64,000 nt of DNA from Melitaea cinxia (GCF_905220565.1 NC_059422.1:8886272-8950271); one strand, 5' to 3'. Positions 32,001 to 42,180 are shown, counted from the stretch's first letter. The notes: generated by a model from the letters alone, not told the origin. Program-made: numbers and translations.

Positions 32001-35000
32001 ATCAACCTCATTGTGTTCGCGGTTCTCGTCCGCCACGTCGGACCTCGACGTGGGCTTTCTGACGTGCTTGTGTCTGAGGGTCAAAAAAAATTATTGAAAA
32101 ATCGGCCAAAGTAAAAAAACAACTCATAATCGATTTTCTCACAACCACTATATAAAAATTAACCCTAATTAAGTAGGTTGAATGATTAATTATCAAACTA
32201 CATACTACTACTACCGGGCATAGGCCTCTTTCCCCATGTAGGAGAAGGATTAATCCACAAAGCTGCTCCAATGCGGGTTGGCGGATATATTCCCTACTAT
32301 TAGTAACGATCGCTATCAGGTGTACATGATAACAACCGGGACCGACGGCTTAACATACTACTACTACTACAACATTATAAGTGAGGTAGGCCACAGTAGC
32401 AAATATCCTGCTCAAAATATGGAGCACCCCGACTGGGGAATAACCTCGACCTTACAAAGATCACAGCTACATAATACGCCTTTCAAGCAGGGTAAGTCTT
32501 TAGATTAAGAACCGTCGAATTATCTAAGCTCAAAATTTGACAGTTTCTTCAACTTCAAAAAGGGTTCTTAATCTAAAGCCTACTAAACATTAAGACAAAC
32601 TATGTGTGGTTGAGGTAACTTAAAGTTTTGAACAATTTTATCTTAATTGATAATTGAGATCCAGACTTGATGAACTGACTGATGAAATACTAATTTTGGA
32701 TAGAAGTTTTTTTTGTGAAATAATTTACAATTTTGAAATTCTAAGATAAATAAAGTTCGTTAGGATACGACTTAATAAATACACTTTTTATTAGTGGGCA
32801 GTAAAGAGTTAAAATGTATTATTATATAACTGTATGAATATTACCTTGTATTTTCATTTTTTTGTGGATTCAGTGAATCTTTCTCATCGTTTCCCGTAGA
32901 CAACGCTATCTGTGAAAGGCATTAAGATAATTAGCGACCCGCCCCGGCTTCGCACGGTTGCAAAAATTATCAGTGTTATACTACGAGTATATTATGCATT
33001 TTCATTAATTCATTCATTACAGCCTATACAGTCCACTGCTGGACATATGCCTCCACAAGATTACGCTAAAAATAACGTGAACTCGTGTGCTTTGCCCATA
33101 GTCACCACGCTGGGCAGGCGGGTTGGTGACCGCAGTACGGGCTTTGTCGCACCGAAGACGCTGCTGCCCGTCTTCGGCCTGTGTATTTCAAAGCCAGCAG
33201 TTGGATGGTTATCCCGCCACCAGTCGGCTTTTTAAGTTCCAATGTGGTAGCGGAACTGTGTTATCTCTTAGTCGTCTCTTACGACACCCACGGGAAGAGA
33301 GGGGGTGGCTATATTCTTTAGTACCGTAGCCACACAGTACTATATACACACGGAGTAAATCCTAGTGGTGCCGTTGAGTGTGAGGTGTCTATTTTTCAAT
33401 TTTAGTATACAATACGTTACCACGATGTCAGGCGCGGGCGCGGCTCGTGACACGGGCTCGCAGTCGGGCGCGCTCGTCGCTCTCTTCGACGTCCTCAGCG
33501 TCTTCTCGCGCGGCTTGTCCTCCGCCTCCGACTGCATCTCGTACACGGGGCCCGCTGCGACGTTTCTGATCACAAGGTTTATATAATTCTTATAATCATG
33601 ATCACGATGTTTTTCAAATTATGTGAGAGTGTTTATCTCTTCCGCAATCCTCATCTAGCCTACACCGGCAATCTTACGTAGACCGTCGGTCCAACGGGCC
33701 GAGAGAAGGAAAGTAACCGATGGCCCACAGAATGAGCAAGTTGAAGTGGCGGTGGGCTGGTCATCTGTGTCACAGGACCGATGGCCGTTGGAGCAGACGG
33801 GTCCTGGAGTGGAGACCGCATCTTGGAAAACGCATTGTGAGACGTCCTCCGGGCCATTGAACCGACGATCTACGTAAGATGGCCGGTGTAGGCTGGATGA
33901 GGATTGCGGAAAACCGGGATGTCTGGCGCGAACTTGGGGAGGCCGACCAGCAGTGGATTGCAATAGGCTGAGCTGACTGGCATTTTTATTTAGCATTGAT
34001 GGACAAATTCAAAAAGTAGACAGACCAGACTAAGTTCTTTAGAAATCATATAAAATAAAAGTGGCCATGTCAGACAATGTCAGTATAAAATTAAGTAGAA
34101 GAGTAAAACATTACACAAGCAATGAAGTTGTTGACAAGTATTGTAGATAAAATAAATGAATAGGCGATGAGTGATTTGCTAAAGAAAAAAAGTTTTTGAA
34201 GTGAAACTTGTATAGGCCGCATGAGGGTAATATTTTTACGGATGAAACGTTTGTAGATGTGCAACTTTTTGATGAAACGTATTTGTCGAACAACAGAGCC
34301 ACCTAGCGTGTACTATAGAAACTACAAAGGTTGTTACATTAATATCGATAGTATTACATTGCAAACTAACTAGATGGCGCTGGAACGGAAATCTAAAGCT
34401 TTAAATTTGTAGAAATATAAAGGAGACTTAAAAATTAGTTTGCCAAAGAAACTTCACTTCTGATATGTGTACTTTGTACGCACGCACTTTATTTCTGTTA
34501 TTAATAAAGTCTGTTCTAATAAATTTATACGAAATTAATAATGTCCTTTCTAATAAAGTAAAATGACTTACTTCGGTGAAAAGTGCTCGTCAGTAGGAGG
34601 CGGCTTCTTCATTTTGTACATGTGGCTCCAGGGCGCCGCCGGTAGTGTCTCCCACGGCTGACCAAGCACTCTGGTCCAAACCTCGCCTCGCACCACCACC
34701 AGACATCTAATAAGGATTTTTTTTAATCAAATGTATTGTAATAAATCGTTAATCATGGCATTGGACGCCGATTTTACGAGAATGTTTTTAATTTTAAGTC
34801 CAGTGCAGTGTCTGATAATTTTTTGGGAACTAATTATAAAATAAAGTCCTGTCATGTAAATTAATTTTAATCTTAATCTTTATTCATGTAACTGTAAATA
34901 ATTTTTCAAAAAGGAAACTATATATTTGATTTGATTTATTGAATCAGTCTATAATGAGCCGCCCCAAGTTATACGTTTAATTTAAGATATGTCACTGGCG

Positions 35001-37737
35001 CCGCGTTGGCGCAACGGTCACAGCATGGATTAATGCCCAGTAGTGGGATATTACAGGCTGAAGCGTATGTCACTGCTCGTGAGCCAGAGCTCTGTGACCT
35101 CACCTCAGCCGTGTGCAACAGTACGGGAACTGCATGTTGGTGTCCTCCACGACCTCCTCGCACTCTATCGCTGACTCGGGGGCCTCCACGCGCTTGCAGC
35201 TGTAATAAAAATAATGCATACTTATTTTTTATTTGATTTTCTTTTATACTGTAAGGGTGGCAAACAAGTGTACTGTCCACCTGGTGGTATGCGGCTATAG
35301 TAGCCAACGACGCCTACTCCAACACCAAAAACATTGCAAGCACGATACTGAAGCAGTGACCCTACCCTTGACTTCACCCCGGAGCTGTTGTCACTTTACT
35401 TGCCATGGAACACAACACTTTGACAGCAGCGCTATTTAATTATAACCAAAATCAAAATCAAAAACAGCTTTATCCAAATAGGCCCCAAGAGCACTTTCGA
35501 ATCGTCATTTTACAAATTAAAACTTTAAAAATTTCTAAATAAACTATTATTTTTGTAAAACTAAAGCTACCACCGATTCGGAATGTAGATTCTGCATGTA
35601 ATTTTCTGTTTCTGCTGACTTAGCACTACCAGCGCCCTGGGAGAGATTTTTACGGCGCCCCTTAATTGCGATTTGAGCCGTACGTAAAAAGGTAAAGAAT
35701 ATACCGATTTGATGATGTAACCGGTCCGTATACATTTATAAACATTTATATATAAAAGGTGTGTGTGTACTTATTTTTTTTTTTATGTCACTAGGTCGGC
35801 AAACAAGCGTACGGCTCACCTGATGGTAAGCGATTACCGTAGCTTATAGACGCCTGCAACACCAGAAGCATCGCAAGCGCGTTGCCGACCCTATCCCCAA
35901 TCCCCCCAGGAGCTCTGGTCACCTTACTCACCAACAGGAACACAATACTGCTTGAAAACAGTATTATTTTGCTGTGATCTTTTGTAAGGTCGAGGTTCCT
36001 GCTGTGCCCTACCTCAGTTACTTATGTACGCACGTAAGAAGCTATACTTCATTGGCTAGCTAACTTCACGTTGCTTAACTTCGTTGACTAGCTAACTTCA
36101 AGGTACCCGTTTTTTGTGACGGTGTGCGCGCGCATCGTAAAAATTTACTCTCATCATTTTCCCTAACCCGCCGAAAAAAGTATAACTTCGAAAACTTACA
36201 CAAAATTTTACTTACCCAGCAGTTTGTTTAGTAAGCTTATCAATCTAAATTGAGATATTGTCTGTCTGTATAACTGATAATTCTTCGATTATATGAAAAT
36301 AATAGTGTCCAAGTACCAATTTAAAAATTCAACTATAAATTATTTTCTAAAGAAGTTATATCTGTTAATCTTATCGAGGACAATTTTACCAGCTTGACAC
36401 TTAACAAGCTAAATCTAGCTAAAATTTTTAGTTCTTCTGCTAATTCCTTTGCAGTTAAACTGGCGCTTTTAAAGCTTGGCTTTCTATATCCTTCTAAGAA
36501 AGTGCGGCATATTTGTAACTCACATTATCTGTGCCCTTTGTGCCTGATGATACTCTTAAGTCCATAATATGTATTATTTCTGTTTTGGTGTACAATAAAG
36601 TGTATTGTTATGTTATGTTATTATCTGCATTTACCGAATCTACGTTTTTTGATTAGAGAACAAACGATATTAATTATAAAACAATCCGAATGAAACTGTT
36701 CGGGTAGATTAGCCTCATAAGAAATTTGAATATCAGTTTTCTGAGTTTAAATAGCCAAAATATGATGATGCATGGATGACACTAATTTCAAAACAGACTG
36801 CTTAACGCTGTTTATTGTGACTTTACAACGTGTGTCACTAAGCTTATTTTTATTACATATATATATAACAAAACTATACAACACCATCGCGCCCTACCCT
36901 AACGCCACAACTGATCGTCTGAAAGGTTAAGGAAGCATCCCCAGTCGAGCTGCTCCAAATTTTGAGCAACATATTTCCTGCTATGCCCTATTTTAATACA
37001 ATTTTTCTAAGTATATCACTTAGGGCACGAGCCGTTTAAACATCAGTTTCTTAATGTGCATACACATTACACATTTTTGTAAGTCTCCTTTTGTTTGACG
37101 GCGTTTAAATTAAGTAAATAGTTACTTTATTTGTCATGTGTGACAGCGCGTAAATTGAGTCAATAGTTACTTTGTCTGATTTAGTGTTAAGAACCCACTC
37201 ACCCTACAGAGTAGATGGCCAGATTGCGGCCGCCAGGCTGGCAGCGGTGTCTCGAGCACGAGTAAGCGTCCGCCCACTCCGTGTAAGCCGCATGCTTCTT
37301 CATAGTCCGGGGGTCCGTGCAGACTGTGGATACATGCTTAGCTTGATATATGTCATATGTTTTGCAATTAATATAATTGGAATGTGTTTAGATGATAGGC
37401 CAGCGTAGTCACAGCAACGGTCTATTGCACTATGGCGGGGGACTTTTAAGACAAATACTTGCATTTGACGACGCGTTAGCGCAACGGCCACAGACTTATG
37501 GCTGTTGCGCTGGTGGTAACAAATTCAATCCCCGGATATGACATACATTTGTATAGCCATACAGATATTTGGCGTAATCAGGACGTTTTTGCTTGTGTTT
37601 CCAATTGAAATTTATTAATCATCTCGTAACGTTATAACGTTTAAAAAGAACTTACACTGATCCTTAAAGCTCTCGGTGGCCGGTCCCGCCATCACGACAC
37701 TCAACAAACTCAAAAACCTTAGAGACCGCAACGTCAT
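26041..37737 (-). CDS. Secreted SVWC-domain protein with long charged C-terminal tail
   Basis: Twelve exons join with compatible phases and GT-AG borders into 449 codons plus TAA: 37656-37737, 37203-37323, 35104-35199, 34572-34706, 33421-33565, 32845-32909, 31974-32073, 29894-29965, 29105-29259, 27144-27288, 26320-26436, 26041-26157. Residues 1-18 are a signal peptide (hydrophobic LRFLSLLSVVMA). Residues 28-101 form a single-domain VWC module with the family's eight cysteines (C29, C50, C55, C69, C81, C95, C96, C101) and the closing YCC...C pattern. SVWC proteins are small secreted arthropod proteins, some induced by infection or stress (Vago is the known example). The usual product is about 100-160 aa. 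Here about 350 residues follow: acidic and Ser/Thr-rich stretches, a probable helix (about 285-310), and a Lys/His-rich block (KKHKKHGHKKKRK, about 399-411). I do not recognise the tail. Introns contain families A, C, D, a NUMT and MITEs. Confidence 0.85.
26600..26705 (+). mobile_element. tRNA-like SINE head with ATTTTTGATATGATATT tail
   Basis: A cloverleaf can be drawn: CGTTCCA pairs with TGGAACG, anticodon stem CCGAC/GTCGG, loop ACGGTAA, T-loop TTCGATC. Position 33 is C instead of T and the T-stem has a mismatch, so this is a SINE head rather than a working tRNA gene. Its tail is the arm sequence of the palindrome at 8164-8273. Confidence 0.7.
26711..26875 (-). mobile_element. Family A, truncated
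   Basis: Inverted tail CTTCAGCCTATCGCAGTCC through GCACCGAAGACGCTGCTGCC, with small internal deletions. Directly follows the tRNA-like SINE, in the last-but-one large intron of the SVWC gene. Confidence 0.75.
27517..27678 (+). pseudogene. NUMT: mitochondrial cytochrome b fragment
   Basis: In one frame, using the invertebrate mitochondrial code (ATA Met, TGA Trp), this reads FFVCIYFHIGRGIYYESF, then KYTWMIGVIILFLLMATAF, then MGYVLPWGQMSFWGAT. This is the cytochrome b stretch with the haem-region GRG and the WGQMSFWGAT motif. In the standard code the TGA and TAA-like positions break it. About 54 codons with no frameshift, in the intron between SVWC exons 10 and 9. Confidence 0.9.
27795..28043. 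repeat. 249-bp MITE with 20-bp terminal inverted repeats
   Basis: GAGTGCCTAGTGCGAGTTTT at the left end is matched exactly by its reverse complement at 28024-28043. No ORF between. The target-site duplication is unclear. Confidence 0.85.
28317..28616 (+). mobile_element. Family A, full length, 12-bp TSD
   Basis: TTTACCAAAAGT flanks it at 28305-28316 and 28617-28628. It starts at the LINE-type 5' end (GTGGCTACGGCACTAAAGAA), passes the ATGAGTTC start-codon region fused to the LINE tail, and ends ATGATGA. Confidence 0.92.
28745..29057 (-). mobile_element. Family A, full length, inverted, 12-bp TSD
   Basis: ACTTATACTTCA flanks it at 28733-28744 and 29058-29069. It sits 128 bp from the opposite-facing copy at 28317-28616 and 35 bp from the exon 9 splice donor of the SVWC gene. 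Confidence 0.92.
29490..29785. repeat. Unclassified GC-richer fragment
   Basis: Contains a GGGAGGGAGGGAT run and AGTGAGGTCGAGAGGGTGGC, unlike the surrounding intron. Possibly a LINE 3' UTR. A 40-bp family B start lies at 29328-29370. Confidence 0.35.
30208..30525 (+). mobile_element. Family C SINE, near full length
   Basis: Has TTGGCGCAACGGCCACAGG, B-box GGGTTCGATCCCC, GTACCTCGGAGAGCACGTTA and tail GAGGCCTATGCCCAGTAGTG. In the long intron between SVWC exons 8 and 7. Confidence 0.82.
30745..31022 (+). mobile_element. Family A, 5'-truncated
   Basis: Starts inside the AAGAGGCGACTAAGGAATAAC block and runs to AGTGATGATGA. Contains a GGTCACCAACCAACCCGCC micro-duplication. Confidence 0.8.
31023..31410. 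other. Unassigned intron sequence
   Basis: AT-rich; no exon or repeat family recognised. Confidence 0.35.
31411..31886. repeat. Repeat with terminal hairpin and subterminal inverted repeats
   Basis: Begins with the hairpin GGTGTCGTGGGACACC. The CCGAAGTTCCTTCGG region near 31433 pairs with the TAAGGAACTTCGTTCC region near 31863. The interior is AT-rich and non-coding. Likely a non-autonomous DNA element. Confidence 0.5.
32208..32490 (-). mobile_element. Truncated family C followed by partial family D
   Basis: 32208-32362 is the inverted body of the SINE (GGGTTGGCGGATATATTCCC); head missing. 32380-32490 is the start of an inverted family D copy (ATAAGTGAGGTAGGCCACAG). In SVWC intron 6. Confidence 0.65.
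33007..33345 (-). mobile_element. Family A, near full length
   Basis: Inverted copy running from CATTCATTACAGCC to GTAGCCACACAGTA. A family E scrap (GCGACCCGCCCCGGCTTCGC) sits just before it at 32935. It occupies most of the intron beside SVWC exon 5. Confidence 0.85.
33638..33980 (+). mobile_element. RTE LINE 3' end with inverted duplicate of part of itself
   Basis: 33704-33980 is a forward RTE ORF end (reads like the tail of the copy at 60380-60660). 33638-33703 is the reverse complement of 33845-33915 within the same element. This gives a foldback of about 65 bp arms. A 5' inversion with duplication, as in template switching during target-primed reverse transcription, would explain it. 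Confidence 0.8.
34196..34490. repeat. Family K MITE-like element
   Basis: Ends are TTGAAGTGAAACTT and its near complement AACTTCACTTC followed by TTTGTACGCACGCAC. Close copy at 45966-46270. Contains CACCTAGCGTGTACTATAGA. Non-coding. Confidence 0.65.
34998..35065 (+). mobile_element. 68-bp internally deleted family C SINE with 10-bp TSD
   Basis: TATGTCACTG flanks it at 34988-34997 and 35066-35075. Only the A-box end (GTTGGCGCAACGGTCACAG) and the RTE-like tail (AGTAGTGGGATATTACAGGC) remain. It lies 28 bp past the SVWC exon 3 splice donor. Confidence 0.88.
35240..35600. repeat. Degraded family D and an inverted LINE 3' end
   Basis: 35240-35440 is an old family D copy (AAGGGTGGCAAACAAGTGTAC). 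35448-35600 begins AAAATCAAAATCAAAAACAG, the inverted tail of the LINE type seen at 18838. Confidence 0.55.
35772..36195 (+). repeat. Family D copy followed by family J element
   Basis: 35772-36020 is a good D copy (ACTAGGTCGGCAAACAAGCG). 36021-36195 begins TTATGTACGCACGTAAGAAG and has a direct repeat of GCTAGCTAACTTCA. Confidence 0.6.
36380..36612 (+). repeat. LINE 3' UTR remnant
   Basis: Ends TTCTGTTTTGGTGTACAATA followed by AAGTG, the polyadenylation end seen inverted near 2272 and 6130. A family D scrap follows at 36900-37010. Confidence 0.45.
37470..37600 (+). mobile_element. Family C SINE head
   Basis: GCGTTAGCGCAACGGCCACAG followed by a decayed B-box and the GACATACATTTGTATAGCCA block. 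3' truncated. In SVWC intron 1. Confidence 0.7.
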
Positions 37738-37870
37738 GTTGTGTTGATCTTAGCGGTCGCCGTGCTCTCAGTTCTGTGTGCTTTTCCGCAATAAGTAAAT
37801 GTCGATAGTCCTCAGACAATGGAGTGTTCATGGCGGTACTGTCGTGCAGGCAATCGTTTAAGTCGTAAGT
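37738..37870 (-). promoter_or_regulatory. 5' UTR and probable core promoter of the SVWC gene
   Basis: Immediately upstream of the start codon and repeat-free. No TATA box stands out, and the transcription start cannot be placed by eye. Bounded upstream by the (TA)n tract. Confidence 0.35.
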
Positions 37871-37901
37871 CTTAAACCAAACTTAAGCAATATTGTATAT
37901 A

Positions 37902-37902
<1 letters not shown>

Positions 37903-37936
<34 letters not shown>

Positions 37937-37939
37937 ATA

Positions 37940-38032
<93 letters not shown>

Positions 38033-38415
38033 TATGTATGTTCGGGGATAACTTCGTCGTTTATGAACCGATTTTGATAATTCTTTTTTTGTTTGAAAGA
38101 AGATATCCCCGGTGTGGTACCATGATAAGGAAACCAGGATCTGATGATGGGATCCCAGAGAAATCGAGGGAAACTCTCGAAAATCTGCAAAACTTTTTAC
38201 TGGGTGTACCGATTTTAATTTTTTTTTAATTTAATCGAAAGCCAATGTTTATCATGTAGTGACATTTAAATTTCATCGAGATCTGATTACAACTTTTGGA
38301 GTAAATCTGTGATAATGCGTATTTACTTGACTATTTTTTCATTTCCTACGTTGTATTACCTGTCGATATAATTGAAGTCGGTTTTTTTTTCGTTTGCCTG
38401 CAAACACAATTATGT
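37903..38415 (+). repeat. (TA)n tract within a family B element
   Basis: About 115 bp of TA repeat with short interruptions (37903-38021), then the B body (GTTCGGGGATAACTTCGTCG) to the hairpin and ACAATTAT end. The canonical 5' start is missing, so the expansion may have replaced it. Confidence 0.75.
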
Positions 38416-38517
38416 TATTGTAACACTTAATAGTTGTGATCTTAGACAAATATAACAGACTTTTGATTTTACTTGAATTTTAGTATCCGAATTATTCCTA
38501 ATAATGCTTATTTGAAG

Positions 38518-38890
38518 TCTTTTTTTTTTTTATGTCACTAGATCGGCAAACAAGAGTACGGCTCACCTGATGGTAGGTAAGTGATTACCGTAGCCTATAG
38601 ACGTCTGAAACATTACAAGCATCGCAAATGCGTTGCCGACCCTTCCCCCAATTCCCCCAGGAGTTCCGATCACCTTACTCACCACAGGGACACAGCACTG
38701 CTTGAAAGGCGTACTATTTAGCTGTAATTTTACATGTAGTATATATTAAAGTGAGAGCAATAAATGATTTTTTATACGACCTGGTACCTTACTCACCACA
38801 TGAACACAACACTATTTTAGAGCAGTGTTCAGTTGGGCTAATTTATAATCAGAATTTTAAGCAGAGTATTTCCTCCTTTGCCTACATCTC
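38518..38890 (+). repeat. Family D copy and partial second copy
   Basis: 38518-38735 has ACTAGATCGGCAAACAAGAG through GCTTGAAAGGCGTACTATTT. 38783-38860 repeats part of the middle in a more diverged form. Confidence 0.6.
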
Positions 38891-38947
38891 AGTAACCGGC
38901 CACTACCACGGCTTACATTATCGAACGATTAACATTATTTTGTCTTA

Positions 38948-39130
38948 CTAACTTTTAGCAGCGGCTTCGCTTGCATTGAATTTGTTTTTTTTCGAAAAAA
39001 GTATCCTATGTTACTTCTAATACCTCCAAGAACATGTGTACAAAGTTTCATGATGATTGGTTAAGTCATTTTCGCGTGAAAGCGTAACAAACAAACTTAC
39101 ATTCACGTTTACAATATTATAAAATTAGGG
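38948..39130 (-). repeat. Family I repeat
   Basis: Inverted relative to 24776-24995: AGCAGCGGCTTCGCTTGC to TTACATTCACGTTTACAATA. 39131-39480 after it is unassigned. Confidence 0.5.
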
Positions 39131-39483
39131 ACGTATCTAATACAATAAAATTAATAATAGTTATTCTAAAACACTTTCAAATTGTTCTTCGTGATTGTAC
39201 GCCGCAGGTTTACATCGATAAGTTTTGTTTACAAATAAACCACGAGCACATCCGGAGAGGAGAAGTATACCACCGCGAGATTGTGTTCCTTTACTGTTAT
39301 CTTTTGGAGACTTTTTACGTTTATAGTTAGATGCTTACCTTAGTGTATATTTGATGATTTTTATTTCATTCAATGTTAAATTTAGTAATACTAAGAGATA
39401 ATACTTAGAGATAATACTTAGTAGTACGAGTAGATAAGTAGTTCGTGAAAATAAATTCAATGCAATTTTATTATAATGAAACA

Positions 39484-39628
39484 ACTTTTTCGTATTTTAC
39501 GCGGTTTATTACGTTTTTGACATGCTCGACGTTTCGGATACTTTAGAGAAACCGTGGTCACGGGAGGATGTATCCGAAACGTCGGGAATTTTAAAAACTC
39601 AATAAACCGCGATAAAATTCGAAAAAGT
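39484..39628. repeat. Foldback MITE
   Basis: Arms 39484-39540 and 39570-39628 are reverse complements with few differences (CGACGTTTCGGATA against TATCCGAAACGTCG at the inner ends; GCGGTTTATT against AATAAACCGC further out). The loop is 29 bp and contains ACCGTGGTCACGGG, itself a small palindrome. Confidence 0.85.
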
Positions 39629-39794
39629 TTTTGATTAATTCAATTCGCTAAGACTTGTAAGTTATCGAACAGTGAGAGTAATTACTATTTCTTTTATAAC
39701 GCTACTAGTTGTTACCCGCGACTTGGCTCCCGTAGCAATTTATAATATTCATAAACAGAGGTTACATTCGTGTATAATCATTATCTTATTTCTT

Positions 39795-40078
39795 ATTTTT
39801 TTTATGTCACTAGGTCGGCAAACAAGCGTACGGCTCACCTGATGGTAAGCGATTACCGTAGCTTATAGACACCTGCAACAACAGAAGCATCGCAAGCGCG
39901 TTGCCGACCCAATCCCCAATCCCCAAGAGCTCTGGTCACCTTACTCACCAACAGGAACACAATACTGCTTGAAAACAGTATTATTTTGCTGTGGTCTTCT
40001 GTAAGGTCGAGGTACGTCCCCCAGTCGGGCTGCTCCATATTTTGAGCAGGAAATTCCTGCTGTGCCCTACCTCAGTTA
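39795..40078 (+). repeat. Family D repeat, full length
   Basis: Well-preserved copy from TTATGTCACTAGGTCGGC to CTGTGCCCTACCTCAGTT. Confidence 0.75.
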
Positions 40079-40249
40079 AAAATTTAGTTATTTCTTAATA
40101 AATAAAAAAATGAATAAAAAATTACGACTATTTAGGATCTCTCTTTGAGATTTCGTTATGAATTAATGGCCTAAAGATTTTATCTCTACAGTCGACAGCC
40201 AACATTTGTTAAAACACAGACGACTGGGGCTATATTGTGCCTATTTTAT

Positions 40250-40432
40250 TTCAACGACGCGTTGGCGCAGCTGTCACAAAACTGGCTGTTACGCTGGCTG
40301 TTACGGGTTCGATCCCCGCTCACGACAGACATTTGTATCGGCCATATAGATGTTTGTCGTGGTCTGGGCGTTCGTGCTTGTGTGTGTTTCCAGACCCTGA
40401 CACAGGAGAAAATCCTACTGGGGAATTTTTTT
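40250..40432 (+). mobile_element. Family C SINE, subfamily with CACAGGAGAAAAT tail
   Basis: A-box region GCGTTGGCGCAGCTGTCAC, B-box GGGTTCGATCCCC, then ACACAGGAGAAAATCCTACT, as at 8622-8836. This subfamily lacks the RTE-like tail. Confidence 0.72.
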
Positions 40433-40437
40433 TTCTT

Positions 40438-40765
40438 TATTTAAGGAATTTTTGTCCATAGGGACTACGCCACTCCATAGGAACATCACACATTTACATA
40501 CATGAAACTGATGAGGTCGTCGTCGTATAACAATATGTACAATATTGTACAATAGTTTAGCCGGTTCTGAGAGAGGATACGCCAAAATTGAATTACAACC
40601 TCCGAGCTCTTTAAAATTTTGAGTTATTTGCAGCATATAATTTCTAATATCTTCATTTCGGACACATTCTACCATAATGTGAACTGCATCTTCAATGATG
40701 CCGCATTCGGTACACAACGGAGATGGTACCTTTTTCATCAGGTACTGGGGAATGTTGAATGTGAA
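40438..40765 (-). mobile_element. Jockey-type LINE C-terminal fragment
   Basis: The minus strand reads IPQYLMKKVPSPLCTECG...H-x4-C (HIMVEC), the zinc-knuckle-like C-terminus of Jockey/R1-group ORF2. A different lineage from 25430-25826. Truncated at both ends. Confidence 0.65.
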
Positions 40766-40879
40766 GCGTTTATTGATTTATTTTATTTTATATGTAGGTA
40801 TTTGCGACTGGTATGTTCACGAAAAAATATATGGCTGTTTAAGTTTTCCTGGTCTGTAAGTTTCGTATCTGCCGTTATC

Positions 40880-41015
40880 ATATGTTAGCGATCGTTACTC
40901 ATAGTATATGGATATATCCGCCAATCCATAGTGAAGCAGCGTTGTGGATTAAGCTATGATCCTTCTCCTGCATGGAGAAAGAGGCCTATGCCCAGCAGTG
41001 GGATGTTACAACACG
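40880..41015 (+). mobile_element. Family C SINE 3' part
   Basis: From GCGATCGTTACTCATAGTAT to GAGGCCTATGCCCAGCAGTG. The head is missing. A GTATC pentamer repeat follows. Confidence 0.7.
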
Positions 41016-41649
41016 AATCGTATCGTATCGTAAGTTTCATATGCTTAGCAATCATTATTGAACTTCGCCCCTTTTCCGATATATCTTATCAGCTCAGTCA
41101 TGGACAACTATGAATAAATTCTCAGAGTTCAAACACCTGCAGGCAATATCGCGACAAGAATGTTTACTGTACGTAATCTGTCTGTATATACAGTTGTTAA
41201 ATGTTTGCGCGATAATGAGCAAAGTAGAATTAGTATAAATTCTTTAGGTGCTGTATAATTGTATCCAGGCGAGGTCACGGAACGACACAGAAAATTTGGA
41301 TGTATGGTAAAATAATACAATACATACTTACAGTACAATTGATATTAGTTAAAAACGAAATAAAACAAATCAAAGAAACAATCAAAACTAGAAATCTCTT
41401 TGCGTAAGTAGGCATCAAAGGCAAGGACATCGAAGCAACGAACTCCGCAGTTCCTCATTTAAAATAGAGTCAGATGAAGCTCTTGTCATTAAGGGCAATT
41501 CACTTTGGCGACGCTACCAAAGCGACGAGATGGAACCGCAGTGGCAACCGGAACTCAATGTTGAAAAAGGTCAACCGAAGTCACTTCAAAACACGCAGGC
41601 ATTTGTAGCATTCATTAACTGATCTGATTTGCTAAGCAGGATATTAATT
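41016..41649. other. Unassigned interval
   Basis: No exon or repeat family recognised. Confidence 0.35.
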
Positions 41650-41765
41650 TGTTTTTGAAGTTATACTTATATAAATACTCTGAAGTTAGCTAGTCGACGA
41701 AGAAATTAGCAACGTGAAGTTAACTAGCCATGGAAGTATAACTTCTTACGTGTGTACAGAAATAC
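41650..41765. repeat. Family J MITE-like repeat
   Basis: TTGAAGTTATACTTATATAA at one end and GAAGTATAACTTCTTACGTG at the other form terminal inverted repeats around AGTTAGCTAGTCGACGAAG. Confidence 0.5.
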
Positions 41766-41979
41766 ACGCACAACTTTTTTTCGACATAACTCAAAATTTC
41801 TAATGTGAAATTCGATGCGGTTTACCGTCGTGATGCTGGACTAACTTAAAGCTGGTGTACTGTCTAGAAATAGAATTACTTATTGCTGAATAAATAGTTG
41901 TAGCAAAACCTTAAGGAAGTCGTTTCTAGAGGGTTGTGATATCGGAAACTGTTTTGGTTGGGTAACGTTATTATAATAA

Positions 41980-42180
41980 CTAGCGACGCGCCCCGGCTTC
42001 GCACGGTTGCAAAAACTACCAGTATTCCTCTACTATAATATGCATGTATTATGCATATAAACCTTCCTCTTCAATCACTCTATATATTATAAAGAACCGC
42101 ATCAAAATCCGTTGCGTAGTTTTAAAGATTTAAGCATACATAGGGACAGAGAACGCGACTTTGTTTTATACTATGTAGTG
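41980..42180 (+). repeat. Family E-related repeat
   Basis: Starts ACTAGCGACGCGCCCCGGCT. Downstream differs from 3400-3846 and contains AATCCGTTGCGTAGTTTTAA, so it is a second subfamily. Confidence 0.55.

Noticed and set aside
33340..33573. 77-codon minus-strand ORF as a stand-alone gene
   Set aside because: It is exon 5 of the SVWC gene with intron read-through at both ends.
33655..33996. 113-codon minus-strand ORF
   Set aside because: Antisense to the RTE 3' end.
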